This document shows positions 19,749 to 28,144 of a DNA stretch of 64,000 nucleotides, one piece after another. The stretch lies in assembly GCF_004216855.1 (NCBI RefSeq), contig NZ_SGXT01000014.1, positions 248,001-312,000 on the forward strand, read 5' to 3'. The notes beneath the pieces were generated by a model, which had not been told where the DNA came from, ran no database searches, and saw only the letters and a list, made by a program, of their open reading frames with translations. The DNA comes from Microcella alkaliphila. Lineage in GTDB: Bacteria > Actinomycetota > Actinomycetes > Actinomycetales > Microbacteriaceae. Both the position numbers and the translations under genes were made by a program. How positions within the stretch are numbered: the stretch's first letter is position 1; the number at the start of each line of letters is the position of its first letter.

Positions 19749-20443
19749 CCCCGCCCGTCTTCGGCCACGGCCACCTGCGCCTCTACCTGCTGTCGGTGCT
19801 CGAGGAGCGCGACATGCACGGCTACGAGATCATCCAGGCCATCAGCGACCGGTTCGGTGGCACCTACGTGCCGTCGGCCGGCACGATCTATCCGCGGCTC
19901 GCGAAGCTCGAGGCGGAGGGCCTCGTCACGAAGGCCGACGCCGACGGACGTCGCACCGTCTACTCCCTGACGGGCGCAGGTCGCGCCGAACTCGACGCGC
20001 GCCGGGCTGAGCTCGACTCGATCGAGGAGGGGGTGGGCGACAGTGTGCGTCGCCTCGCCGACGAGGTGCGGGCATCCGTGTCTGACGCGATGGCAAGCCT
20101 GCGCGCCGAACTCGCCGCAGCGGCGCGCGACGCCCGCGACGACGCGCGCGGCGCAGCGTCGGCGGCGAACGATCGGGCGCGGGATGCGCGGCGCGCGGCG
20201 GACGCGCCCGACGCGCCCCGGGCATCCACGACACCGCCGCCGAGCGGCACGACGGAGGTGCGCTCCGAGTCGCGGGCGCAGCTGGCCCGGGCTGAGGCGC
20301 TGCTCGCCGACTTCCGTCAGGAGGTGCGGGCTGACCTGCGTCGCGCGATCGCGGCCGGACGCCCGCTAGACGCGGCCGCCGTCGACGCGCTCGCGGCGGG
20401 GCTCACGTCGCTGCGCGCCGACCTCGGAGCTCAGCTGCCCTAG
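19745..20443 (+). CDS. PadR-family transcriptional regulator
   Basis: 232 residues from the GTG overlapping the DUF4097 stop (GTGA). The N-terminal 95 residues are a PadR winged helix (LYLLSVLEERDMHGYEIIQAI, the GTYVPSAGTIYPRLAKLE recognition region, and RTVYSLTGAGRAELDARR). The remaining 130 residues are an Ala/Arg/Asp-rich coiled region followed by a helical end (about 185-232), longer than the usual PadR dimerisation helix. It is presumably the repressor of its own operon through the twin palindromes upstream. Confidence 0.9.
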   Translation: MTPPVFGHGHLRLYLLSVLEERDMHGYEIIQAISDRFGGTYVPSAGTIYPRLAKLEAEGLVTKADADGRRTVYSLTGAGRAELDARRAELDSIEEGVGDSVRRLADEVRASVSDAMASLRAELAAAARDARDDARGAASAANDRARDARRAADAPDAPRASTTPPPSGTTEVRSESRAQLARAEALLADFRQEVRADLRRAIAAGRPLDAAAVDALAAGLTSLRADLGAQLP

Positions 20444-20455
20444 CCGCCGGCGCGC

Positions 20456-21112
20456 TTAGTCGCCCGCGGCCCACTCGACGGGCAGGTAGAGGTCTTGCAC
20501 CCGGTCGGCGGTGGCGGTGTGGTCGTTGCGCGTGTAGATGCCGCATTCGACGACTGCGCAGTCGACGGCGTCGTCGGCGGGGGGCCCGACGAGCAGGTAG
20601 GCGGTGAACGAGCCGGAGTCGCGGTCGTCGAAGGCGCGCGCGCCGAAGATGCGCCAGGCGAATTCGTTGTTGATCCAGTTGGAGGGCGCCCACTGCACGC
20701 TGCCCTCGTCGAGTTCGTCTTCGGTCTGGTCGGGCACGCCGCCGAGGCAGGGGCCGGGGCGCCCGTCGAGTTGGGCCGGGATCGCGCAAATGGCGACGTA
20801 GATGCCCCGGTTCGGCACATAGCCCTCACCGGTCACGACAATGCGGTCGCCTTCGGCGATCGCGGCGAGATCGACGGCGCCGCCTGATTCGCTCGCCGCG
20901 CTGAGCGTGCGCGTCAGCCCGTCGTCGCCGGTGGCCGTCACCGTGGTGGGGAATCCGTCGACTCGGGCCTGACCGCTCGACCCCTGCGGCGCGTGGAAAA
21001 GGATCGGCAGCGCGACCGACGCCACGAGGCCGCCCAGGGCAAGCGCGACGACGCCGGTGATGAGCCACCCCCACCGCACGGGTCGGCGGCGAGGCGGGCG
21101 GCGCGAGCGCAT
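20456..21112 (-). CDS. Membrane-anchored extracytoplasmic protein, neocarzinostatin-like fold suspected
   Basis: 218 residues. A basic start (MRSRRPPRRRPVRW) precedes one TM helix (about 14-38), and the rest is predicted outside the cell. The segment IAEGDRIVVTGEGYVPNRGIYVAICAI, with later cysteines (CAI, CLGG, DCAVVECGIY), resembles the strand-rich, disulfide-bonded domain of the neocarzinostatin/IPT-like family found in actinobacterial surface proteins. The function is unknown. It converges with padR (12-bp gap) and is divergent from crcB. Confidence 0.6.
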   Translation of the reverse strand: MRSRRPPRRRPVRWGWLITGVVALALGGLVASVALPILFHAPQGSSGQARVDGFPTTVTATGDDGLTRTLSAASESGGAVDLAAIAEGDRIVVTGEGYVPNRGIYVAICAIPAQLDGRPGPCLGGVPDQTEDELDEGSVQWAPSNWINNEFAWRIFGARAFDDRDSGSFTAYLLVGPPADDAVDCAVVECGIYTRNDHTATADRVQDLYLPVEWAAGD

Positions 21113-21163
21113 ATCGCCAGTCTACGAGGTGGGCTGCCGCGCCTGGCTAGGCTCGGCAGCATC

Positions 21164-21469
21164 ATGGATGCTGGCCCTCCGCGCCCGGCGACGGCCCACC
21201 CGCTGTCGCCCGCAACGGTGCTGGCTGTGCTGGTGTGTGGATTCGTCGGCACCGGCCTGCGCCTCGGCGTGGACCTCGCGATCGCACATGAACCTCAGCA
21301 GCTCGCGCTCAGCACCCTGGTCGTGAACGTGGTCGGGTCGTTCCTGCTGGGCCTTCTGGTCGCCGCAACCTGGCGGCGACTTCCGGGGTGGGCCCGCGCG
21401 GGCATCGCGCTTGGCCGGCGGCTGTGCCCCGACGGGTCGACGCCGCTGACCGACGGGAGCGACGAGTGA
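21164..21469 (+). CDS. CrcB-family fluoride channel subunit, C-terminally truncated
   Basis: 101 residues from ATG at 21164. TM1 (LAVLVCGFVGTGLRLGVDLAIA) and TM2 (LVVNVVGSFLLGLLVAATWRRL) match the first half of CrcB, including the conserved N-x-x-G-S-F region. After GWARAGIALG the sequence turns into a polar tail (RRLCPDGSTPLTDGSDE) and stops. The usual third and fourth TM helices and the G-x-x-T-T-F-S motif are absent. CrcB channels work as dual-topology dimers, so this half may be inactive. Its stop overlaps the next crcB (GTGA). Confidence 0.6.
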   Translation: MDAGPPRPATAHPLSPATVLAVLVCGFVGTGLRLGVDLAIAHEPQQLALSTLVVNVVGSFLLGLLVAATWRRLPGWARAGIALGRRLCPDGSTPLTDGSDE

Positions 21470-21849
21470 CCCCCGGCCTCGTGCTCGCGGTGGCGGCGGG
21501 CGGTGCGCTGGGCGCGGTGCTGCGCTACCTCACGACGGTGGCGCTCGCCGGACGAGAGCAGCCCCCGGGTCCCGTGGTGCTCGTCAACATCGTGGGGTCG
21601 CTCGTCTCGGGTGTCGCGATCGGCGCAATCGAGGATCCGGTCGTGTTGCTCGTCGTGGTGACGGGCTTCTGCGGAGGCCTCACGACGTTCAGCACCCTGA
21701 GTGTCGAGACGGTGCAACTGGTAATGGACGGCCGCGCGAAACGCGCCGCCGGTGGGATGCTCGTCAACCTCGTCGCGGGAACCCTCGCCGTCGCGCTCGG
21801 CGCCGTCCTCGGTGGGATGCTCGGCGCGATGCCGGGAGCGGCGGGTTAG
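21466..21849 (+). CDS. crcB: Fluoride ion channel CrcB
   Basis: 127 residues from a GTG overlapping the upstream stop. The full CrcB pattern is present: GALGAVLRY, VNIVGSLVSGVAIG (TM2 with the conserved Asn), GFCGGLTTFSTLSVE (pore Phe/Thr/Ser motif) and a fourth helix ending GAVLGGMLGA. It exports fluoride passively across the membrane. Actinobacteria often carry two tandem crcB genes encoding a heterodimer; here the partner is truncated. The 3' end overlaps the monooxygenase gene by 4 bases. Confidence 0.9.
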   Translation: MTPGLVLAVAAGGALGAVLRYLTTVALAGREQPPGPVVLVNIVGSLVSGVAIGAIEDPVVLLVVVTGFCGGLTTFSTLSVETVQLVMDGRAKRAAGGMLVNLVAGTLAVALGAVLGGMLGAMPGAAG

Positions 21850-22946
21850 CGGCCGATGCGGCTGAGTTGCGCCACAACCTGGCGGGCAATATTGCGCCCC
21901 GCGCGGTTGGCCCCGCTCGTGGATGCGGCCGGCCCGTACCCGGCGAAGAACAGGCGCGGGTCGCGGGCGACGCGGTAACTGTCGACCGTGACGCCGCCCT
22001 CCTTTTCGCGCAGCTTGAGCGGCGCGAGGTGCCGCAACTCGGGCCGGAACCCGGTCGCCCAGATGATGGCGTCGGCGCGCTGGACGCTGTCGTCGGGAAA
22101 GCGCACGCCGTCCGCCTCGATGCGGGCGAACATCCCGCGCGTTTCCAGGATGCCTCGCTCAATCGCCGCTTGGATCTTGCGAGTGCGTGGCACCCCCGTG
22201 CCGCTGACGATGCTCGGCAGGGCGCGGCCGGCGCGCGCCGCCTCGTCTTGCATGCCCACCGCCTTCTCTGCCCCCTCGACGTCGAGCTCGGCGCCGTCGA
22301 GGAACTCGGGCGGGCGGCGCGTCGCCCACGTGATCGAGTTCGCCACGCCCTCGAGCTCAAGGATGAAGCCGATCGCGGAGGTGCCCCCGCCGACGACGAC
22401 CACATCCTGCCCCTCGAAGTCACGCGCATCCGTGTAGAGATTCGTGTGCACGTGGCGGCCGGTGAAATCGCGCAGTCCCGGGTAGTGCGGCACGAACGGG
22501 GCGCCCCAGGTGCCGGTGGCGTTCACGATGGTCGCGCCGCGCAGCTCGAGCTCGCCGGCCTCCGTGTCGAAGGTGACGAGCAGGTCCTTGCCGAGGTCGG
22601 TGACGCTCGTCACGTCGGCGGGGCGCACCACTTGCAGCCCGTAGTGCTCCTCATAGGCGGCGTAGTACTCTTCGACGACGTCGCGCGCCGGCACGCTGTG
22701 GTCGGCGGTCGAGAAGCTGAGGCCGAGCTCGTCCATGCCGGGCAGATCGTTGACCTTGTGGGCAGAGCCGAGCTTCAGGGCCTCCCAGCGGTGCTGCCAG
22801 GCGCCCCCCGTCGAGGGGCCGCGGTCGAGCAGCACGAACTCTTCACCCGGTTCGAGGCCGAGACGGCGGAGGTAATAGGCGACGCTGAGTCCGGCCTGGC
22901 CCGCCCCGATGACGATGCACGAGGTGCTGAGGTCGGCGTCCGTCAC
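21846..22946 (-). CDS. Flavin-containing monooxygenase-like NAD(P)/FAD oxidoreductase
   Basis: 366 residues, start GTG at 22946. The N-terminal FAD-binding Rossmann motif is VIGAGQAGLSVAYYLRRLG (12-30), a second nucleotide-binding motif is VVVVGGGTSAIGFIL (about 183-197), and the ATG motif is IIWATGFRPELRHL (about 310). This is the CzcO/YUC-type layout with an FMO-like FxGxxxHxxxY-like stretch (DFTGRHVHTNLY). It should oxidise a small nucleophilic substrate with NADPH and O2; the substrate is unknown. It converges with crcB. Confidence 0.85.
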   Translation of the reverse strand: MTDADLSTSCIVIGAGQAGLSVAYYLRRLGLEPGEEFVLLDRGPSTGGAWQHRWEALKLGSAHKVNDLPGMDELGLSFSTADHSVPARDVVEEYYAAYEEHYGLQVVRPADVTSVTDLGKDLLVTFDTEAGELELRGATIVNATGTWGAPFVPHYPGLRDFTGRHVHTNLYTDARDFEGQDVVVVGGGTSAIGFILELEGVANSITWATRRPPEFLDGAELDVEGAEKAVGMQDEAARAGRALPSIVSGTGVPRTRKIQAAIERGILETRGMFARIEADGVRFPDDSVQRADAIIWATGFRPELRHLAPLKLREKEGGVTVDSYRVARDPRLFFAGYGPAASTSGANRAGRNIARQVVAQLSRIGR

Positions 22947-23047
22947 CCGTTCTACGGTAGTCGTTCGCCCTTTGCCGCCGCTTGGTGCGCGCCCGATCTG
23001 AGGAGCGCTCCGTGGTAGAGTGCTCGCTAGTCTTTATCCAGTCCCAC

Positions 23048-23082
23048 GTCGGCGCTGTTCCGCGGAATTTCCGCCCGCCGAC
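23048..23082 (+). other. 5' leader stem-loop before DUF3073 gene
   Basis: GTCGGCG (23048-23054) pairs with CGCCGAC (23076-23082), enclosing the palindrome TTCCGCGGAA (23058-23067). It ends 22 bp before the start codon, directly ahead of the GAGGGGGG ribosome-binding site. It may shape translation of the short downstream gene. Confidence 0.35.
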
Positions 23083-23104
23083 CAACCTGTGAGGGGGGTC
23101 ACGT

Positions 23105-23296
23105 ATGGGGCGCGGTCGCCAGAAGGCAAAGCACACCAAGGTGGCGCGAGAGTTGAAGTACTTCAGCCCGAACACCGACCTGACTCAGCTTGAGCGTGAG
23201 CTCGCTGCGAAAGAAGACGACCCGTACGTCGACAAGTGGGCCGACCTGGTCGACGACGACGAAGACGACCTCGACGAGACGCCGCGCACGGCGTAA
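23105..23296 (+). CDS. DUF3073 protein
   Basis: 63 residues, the full length for this actinobacteria-specific family. A basic N-terminus (MGRGRQKAKHTKVARELKYFSP) leads to a strongly acidic C-terminus (WADLVDDDEDDLDE). The function is unknown; the gene is typically found beside purM, as here (convergent, 64-bp gap). A strong GAGGGGGG ribosome-binding site and a strong terminator suggest a well-expressed monocistronic gene. Confidence 0.93.
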   Translation: MGRGRQKAKHTKVARELKYFSPNTDLTQLERELAAKEDDPYVDKWADLVDDDEDDLDETPRTA

Positions 23297-23314
23297 CGCG
23301 CACCAAACGACCTA

Positions 23315-23342
23315 CGTAGGGCCCGCTTCGGCGGGCCCTACG
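23315..23342. terminator. Bidirectional terminator between DUF3073 and purM
   Basis: A perfect 12-bp GC-rich stem (23315-23326 with 23331-23342) is closed by a TTCG tetraloop. It lies between two convergent genes and can serve both. There is no long T-run on either side. Confidence 0.8.
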
Positions 23343-23360
23343 CGTTAGCGCGTGAGCGGC

Positions 23361-24467
23361 TTAGCTCGCGTAGCCGCCGACGAGGCGCACGGCGCCGCCG
23401 TCGACACCCTTGGCGCCCTGCTCGAATCCATTCAGCTCGCGTGAGGCCGTCGACACGACACCGACCTGCCAGGTGGGCAGGCCCCGGGTGGTGAGGGCGG
23501 CGGTGATCGCGGACGCGTGCTCGGCGGGAACGACCGCGAGCATCCCGAGCCCGAGGTTCCACGTGCCCTCGGTCGATTCGAGGCTGTCGCCCGCGAGGTC
23601 GGCGAGCACACGGAAGACGGCGGGCGGGCTCCACGTCGACCGGTCGACCTCGACCCACGCGCCCTGCGGCAGCACGCGGGCGAGGTTCGCCGCGATGCCC
23701 CCGCCAGTCACGTGGCTGAGCGCGTGAATGGCACCGGGATGCTCGCGCAGCGCCTCGAGGATCGGCCCCGTATACAGCCGCGTCGGCTCGAGCAGTGTGC
23801 GCCCCACGACCCCGCCGAATTCGGCCAGTTCGTCGTGGAACGAGATGGAGCGCTGCGCGAGGATGTGCCGCACGAGCGAGAAGCCGTTCGAGTGCAGGCC
23901 CGAGCTCGCCATGGCGAGCACGACGTCGCCGTTGGTGACCCGCTCGGGGCCGAGCACCTCGTCGGCCTCCACCACGCCGACCGCGGCGCCGGCGACGTCG
24001 TAGTCGTCGGGGCCGAGGAGGCCCGGGTGCTCGGCCGTCTCGCCGCCGACGAGCGCGGTGCCGGTCGCGGCACACGCCTCAGCGATGCCGCGCACGATGT
24101 CGGCGATGCGCTGAGGGTGAACCTTGCCGCAGGCGATGTAGTCGGTCATGAACAACGGTGTCGCGCCGACGACGACGATGTCGTCCACGACCATGGCCAC
24201 GAGGTCCTGCCCAATGGTGTCGTGACTGTCGAGCGCCTGGGCGATCGCCACCTTCGTGCCGACGCCATCAGTGCTCGTGGCAAGCAGGGGCTTGCGATAC
24301 GCGGTGAGCGCCGAGGCGTCCCAGAGGCCGGCGAACCCGCCGACCCCGCCGAGCACGTTCGGGCCGTGGGTGGCGGCGACGGCCGACTTCATGAGTTCGA
24401 CCGCGAGGTCGCCCGCAGCGGTGTCGACTCCGGCGGCGGCGTAGCTACTCGATGCGCTCTCGGTCAC
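23361..24467 (-). CDS. purM: Phosphoribosylformylglycinamidine cyclo-ligase (AIR synthetase)
   Basis: 368 residues, GTG start at 24467. PurM signatures are SYAAAGVDTAAGDLAVELMK at the N-terminus, TDGVGTKVAIA, DIVVVGATPLFMTDYIA and HVTGGGIAANLARVLP. It closes the imidazole ring (FGAM + ATP to AIR), the fifth step of purine synthesis. It is divergent from purF across about 106 bp, rather than following it as in many actinobacteria. Confidence 0.96.
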   Translation of the reverse strand: MTESASSSYAAAGVDTAAGDLAVELMKSAVAATHGPNVLGGVGGFAGLWDASALTAYRKPLLATSTDGVGTKVAIAQALDSHDTIGQDLVAMVVDDIVVVGATPLFMTDYIACGKVHPQRIADIVRGIAEACAATGTALVGGETAEHPGLLGPDDYDVAGAAVGVVEADEVLGPERVTNGDVVLAMASSGLHSNGFSLVRHILAQRSISFHDELAEFGGVVGRTLLEPTRLYTGPILEALREHPGAIHALSHVTGGGIAANLARVLPQGAWVEVDRSTWSPPAVFRVLADLAGDSLESTEGTWNLGLGMLAVVPAEHASAITAALTTRGLPTWQVGVVSTASRELNGFEQGAKGVDGGAVRLVGGYAS

Positions 24468-24573
24468 CCGTCAAGCGTATCGGCGGCGGCGTGCGCGGAT
24501 GAGCGCGTGTGCGAGACTGGAGCCGACCCGCTCGGGTCGATTCCCCGGTCTTTCCAGGAGCGCGCGAAACTCC

Positions 24574-26031
24574 ATGTGCGGCATCGTCGGCCTCGTCTCG
24601 TCGGGCCCCGTGAATCAGCAGGTCTACGACGCCCTGGCGTTGCTTCAGCACCGCGGCCAAGACTCCACCGGCATCGCGACCGCCGAGGGGCGCGTGCTGC
24701 ACATGACGAAGGCGAAAGGCCAGGTGCGCGAGGCATACCGCACGCGCGACATGCGGAGCCTGCTCGGCACGATGGGGCTCGGCCACGTGCGCTACGCCAC
24801 GCGCGGCACCGCGTCCAGCGAAGAGGAGGCGCAGCCGTTCTACGTGAACGCGCCGTACGGCATCATCCTCGTGCACAACGGCAACCTGACGAACACGCGT
24901 GAGCTCACCCGCGAACTGAACGACGTCGACCGTCGACACCTCAACACGAACTCCGACACCGAGCTGCTCGTCAACGTGCTCGCCCACGAGCTGCAGCAGC
25001 AGGTGCTCGGCAACGAGCTGTTTCCCGAGCAGGTGTTTGCCGCGATCTCGCGGGTGCACGAGCGCGTCGAAGGGTCGTACGCCGCGATCGCCCTTATCGC
25101 CGGTCAGGGGCTCTTGGCCTTCCGCGACCCATTCGGCATCCGGCCGCTCGTTCTCGGCCGTCGCACCTCGGGTCTTGCCGGTGATGAGTGGGTCGTGGCG
25201 AGCGAATCACTCGTCCTCGAGGCCGGCGACTACGAGGTCGTGCGTGATCTCGCCCCCGGCGAGGCGGTCTTCATCACCCCCGACGGTCAGATGGAGTCGC
25301 GCCAGTGCGCCGCGAACCCCCGCCTGATCCCCTGCTCGTTCGAGTACGTGTATCTCGCCCGCCCCGACTCGGTCATGAACGGCATCTCGGTCTACGAGGC
25401 GCGGCTGCGCCTCGGCGACCGGCTCGCGAACACGATCGCGCAGTACGCACCGACCGGCAACATCGACGTCGTCATGCCGATTCCCGACTCATCCAGGCCC
25501 GCCGCCATGCAGGTGGCCCAGAAGCTCGGCATCGAATACCGCGAGGGCTTCTACAAGAACCGCTACGTCGGCCGCACCTTCATCATGCCCGGCCAGGCGG
25601 AGCGCAAGAGGAGCGTCAAGCAGAAGCTGAACGCGATGTCGAGTGAGTTCCGCGGCAAGAACATCCTGATCGTCGACGACTCGATCGTGCGCGGCACCAC
25701 CTCTCAGGAGATCGTCGAGATGGCGCGCGCGGCCGGGGCGAACGAGGTCACCTTCACGTCAGCCGCGCCGCCTGTTCGGTACCCCCACGTGTACGGCATC
25801 AACATGCCCACCTCGCGCGAACTCGTCGCACACGGCCGCAAGATCCCCGACATCGCGCGTGAGCTTGGCGCCGACCATCTCATCTACCAGGAGGTCGCCG
25901 ACATGCAGGCAGCGATCGTCGAGGGCACCGACATTACCGAGCTCGAGATGAGCTGCTTCACGGGCGACTACGTCACGGGAACCGTTAGCCCCGAGTATCT
26001 CGAGTGGGTCGAGGCGAACCAGAACAGTTAG
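24574..26031 (+). CDS. purF: Amidophosphoribosyltransferase
   Basis: 485 residues. The start is the ATG at 24574, because processing after this Met exposes the Cys of MCGIVGLVSS, the N-terminal nucleophile; upstream in-frame ATG codons would bury it. The glutaminase domain (about 1-230) carries LLQHRGQDSTGIA. The type I phosphoribosyltransferase domain has the PRPP motif ILIVDDSIVRGTTSQEIV. It commits PRPP to purine synthesis. AGGAG lies 13 bp upstream. It converges with a small membrane-protein gene whose stop overlaps its own. Confidence 0.96.
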   Translation: MCGIVGLVSSGPVNQQVYDALALLQHRGQDSTGIATAEGRVLHMTKAKGQVREAYRTRDMRSLLGTMGLGHVRYATRGTASSEEEAQPFYVNAPYGIILVHNGNLTNTRELTRELNDVDRRHLNTNSDTELLVNVLAHELQQQVLGNELFPEQVFAAISRVHERVEGSYAAIALIAGQGLLAFRDPFGIRPLVLGRRTSGLAGDEWVVASESLVLEAGDYEVVRDLAPGEAVFITPDGQMESRQCAANPRLIPCSFEYVYLARPDSVMNGISVYEARLRLGDRLANTIAQYAPTGNIDVVMPIPDSSRPAAMQVAQKLGIEYREGFYKNRYVGRTFIMPGQAERKRSVKQKLNAMSSEFRGKNILIVDDSIVRGTTSQEIVEMARAAGANEVTFTSAAPPVRYPHVYGINMPTSRELVAHGRKIPDIARELGADHLIYQEVADMQAAIVEGTDITELEMSCFTGDYVTGTVSPEYLEWVEANQNS

Positions 26032-26438
26032 CGGGGGTCTGCCGCCTCGCCGGTCGCGTCCGCGCTGTCGACGTCTCCGGCAGCAGGATGCTCGGCGCCG
26101 GTCTCATCCTCCAGCTCACCCTCGATGGGCACCGGATCGACAACCTCGTGCACAGCCTCCATCGTGCGGGCACGCTTGCGCGACACCCGATCAAGAGTGA
26201 TGCCGATAATCGCTCCGACGACGACCCCCGCGGTGATGCCGTACAGCGAGAAGTAGGCGACGAGCGTGCCGAGCCCCACCTGCGACGTGGGGTCACTCGG
26301 CACCGACACGGTTGCGGTCAGGGTCGCCAGAAACCCGAGGAACCCGCCGACCACCATGAAGGCGCCGATCTTGGGGGCGCGCCGCACGCTCAACTGCTGG
26401 CGCTCTCCGGGCTCCGGCGCGGGGGTCTGGTCGCTCAC
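26028..26438 (-). CDS. Small integral membrane protein, unknown function
   Basis: 136 residues, GTG start at 26438. Two TM helices (about 25-45 and 62-85; GAFMVVGGFLGFLATLTATV and GTLVAYFSLYGITAGVVVGAIIG) are followed by a basic patch (RVSRKRARTME) and a 40-residue acidic Glu/Asp/Ala tail. It lies 4 bp downstream of the sterol-carrier gene on the same strand, so the two form a small operon convergent with purF. I do not recognise a named family. Confidence 0.75.
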   Translation of the reverse strand: MSDQTPAPEPGERQQLSVRRAPKIGAFMVVGGFLGFLATLTATVSVPSDPTSQVGLGTLVAYFSLYGITAGVVVGAIIGITLDRVSRKRARTMEAVHEVVDPVPIEGELEDETGAEHPAAGDVDSADATGEAADPR

Positions 26439-26442
26439 GCGC

Positions 26443-26820
26443 CTATTGTGGCCGATTCACCTGGGCGATCGGGAACAGGTGCGCGAGGTCGCTGCGCGAT
26501 CCGGATGCCTGGATGCGTGCATCCCGAACAGCACCGCCCCACGTCGCCTGCCCGGTGGCGAGCGCGATCAGGGTGCGCGCATCCATTTCGACGACGTTCG
26601 GCGGGGTTCCGCGGGTGTGCCGCGGGCCCTCGATGAGCTGGACGGCCCCGAACGGGGGGACGCGCACCTCGACGCTGCGACCGGGATGCTCGTCGCCGAG
26701 CACCTGGAGCACGTAGCGGCTGGCCGTCGCCAGCGTCGTGCCGTCGGCGGCGTCGAGGTCGGCGAGCGCCGCCTGGATGGCGGCTTCTCCGTCAGGCTGC
26801 GGGATGCGCGGGCGGGGCAT
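26443..26820 (-). CDS. Sterol-carrier (SCP2-like) family protein
   Basis: 125 residues, ATG at 26820. The pattern AIQAALADLDAADGTTLATASRYVLQVL, then SVEVRVPPFGAVQLIEGP.HTRGTPPNVVEMDARTLIALATGQATW, is that of the short actinobacterial sterol-carrier-domain proteins encoded beside purF/purD. It may bind a lipid-like ligand; no enzymatic role is known. It is divergent from purD (64-bp gap) and co-transcribed with the downstream membrane protein. Confidence 0.85.
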   Translation of the reverse strand: MPRPRIPQPDGEAAIQAALADLDAADGTTLATASRYVLQVLGDEHPGRSVEVRVPPFGAVQLIEGPRHTRGTPPNVVEMDARTLIALATGQATWGGAVRDARIQASGSRSDLAHLFPIAQVNRPQ

Positions 26821-26884
26821 GCGACGAGGCTAACGGCCCGCTACTGGCCGCGCTCGCCCCGTGCGGCCTCGGTAGGCTGACCGC

Positions 26885-28144
26885 GTGAAGATTCTCGTTC
26901 TCGGCTCGGGTGCCCGCGAGCACGCCATCATCACCGCATTGCTCAGCGAGGAGGCCGACCACGAGATCGTGGCTGCCCCCGGAAACGCGGGCATCGCCGA
27001 GGCGGTCGAGACCGTCGCGCTCGACCCGACGAAGGGTGCCGTCGTCGCCGACTATGCGATCGAGAACGGCATCGAGTTGGTGGTGGTCGGTCCGGAGGCT
27101 CCGCTCGTGGCGGGGGTCGCCGACGCCCTGCGCACACGCGGCATCGCCGTGTTCGGCCCGAGCGCGAAGGCCGCCCAACTCGAAGGGTCGAAGGCGTTCG
27201 CGAAGCGCATCATGGAGGCCGCCGGGGTCCCGACCGGGCGGGCACTGCGGGCGGCGACCATCGCCGACGTCGAAGGCGCGCTCGACGCCTACGGAGCCCC
27301 CTACGTCGTGAAGGCCGACGGGCTCGCCGCCGGCAAGGGCGTCATCGTCACCGACGACCGCGCCGCCGCGGTCGCGCACGCCGAGCACTACCTGCAGCAG
27401 GGCGGGGTGCTCGTCGAGGAGTTCCTGTCGGGGCAGGAGATCAGCCTGTTCCTGCTCAGCGACGGCTCGACGGTCGTGCCGCTCAGCCCCGCGCAGGACT
27501 ACAAGCGCATCGGCGAGGGCGACACGGGCGCGAACACTGGCGGAATGGGCGCGTACTCGCCGCTGCCCTGGGCGCCGGAGGGTCTCGTCGACGAGGTCAT
27601 CGCCAGCGTCGCGCAGCCCACGATCCGTCAGCTTGCCGCCGAGGGCACACCCTTCATCGGGCTGCTCTACTGCGGTCTGATTCTGACCGACACGGGCGTT
27701 CGCGTCATCGAGTTCAACGCGCGCTTCGGCGACCCTGAGACGCAGGTAGTGCTGCCGCGGCTCACCACACCGCTCTCGACGCTGCTGTTCGCCGCCGCGA
27801 CGGGAACCCTCGCGAGCGCCCCCGCACCCGAGTTTTCGAGCGACGTCGCGGTGACCGTCGTGCTGGCGAGCGAGGGCTACCCCGACACCCCACACACCGG
27901 ACGGCCGCTGACGGGCCTGGCCGAGGCGGCCGCTGTGGAGGGCGTGCACCTCTGCCACGCAGCGACGGCATACGTTGACGGTGGCTTTGTCGCGACCGGC
28001 GGCCGTGTGCTCAGCGTCGTCGCCACCGGACCCGACTTCACCGTAGCCCGCGAGCGCGCCTACCGCGCCATCGACCTCATCGGGCTGGAGGGCGGCCAGG
28101 TGCGCCGCGACATCGCCGCCCGGGTGGACCCGGCCGCCTCATGA
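26885..28144 (+). CDS. purD: Phosphoribosylamine-glycine ligase (GAR synthetase)
   Basis: 419 residues, GTG start. The N-domain begins [15 protein letters not shown]. The ATP-grasp domain contains [27 protein letters not shown], the family pattern [15 protein letters not shown] and metal-binding [12 protein letters not shown]. It joins glycine to phosphoribosylamine (step 2 of the pathway). The stop overlaps the purC start (ATGA), so the two are translated as a pair. Confidence 0.96.
   Translation: MKILVLGSGAREHAIITALLSEEADHEIVAAPGNAGIAEAVETVALDPTKGAVVADYAIENGIELVVVGPEAPLVAGVADALRTRGIAVFGPSAKAAQLEGSKAFAKRIMEAAGVPTGRALRAATIADVEGALDAYGAPYVVKADGLAAGKGVIVTDDRAAAVAHAEHYLQQGGVLVEEFLSGQEISLFLLSDGSTVVPLSPAQDYKRIGEGDTGANTGGMGAYSPLPWAPEGLVDEVIASVAQPTIRQLAAEGTPFIGLLYCGLILTDTGVRVIEFNARFGDPETQVVLPRLTTPLSTLLFAAATGTLASAPAPEFSSDVAVTVVLASEGYPDTPHTGRPLTGLAEAAAVEGVHLCHAATAYVDGGFVATGGRVLSVVATGPDFTVARERAYRAIDLIGLEGGQVRRDIAARVDPAAS

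Noticed and set aside
21113-21163. Fluoride riboswitch before crcB
   Set aside because: The 51-bp gap shows none of the conserved crcB-motif elements and is too short beside the divergent gene.
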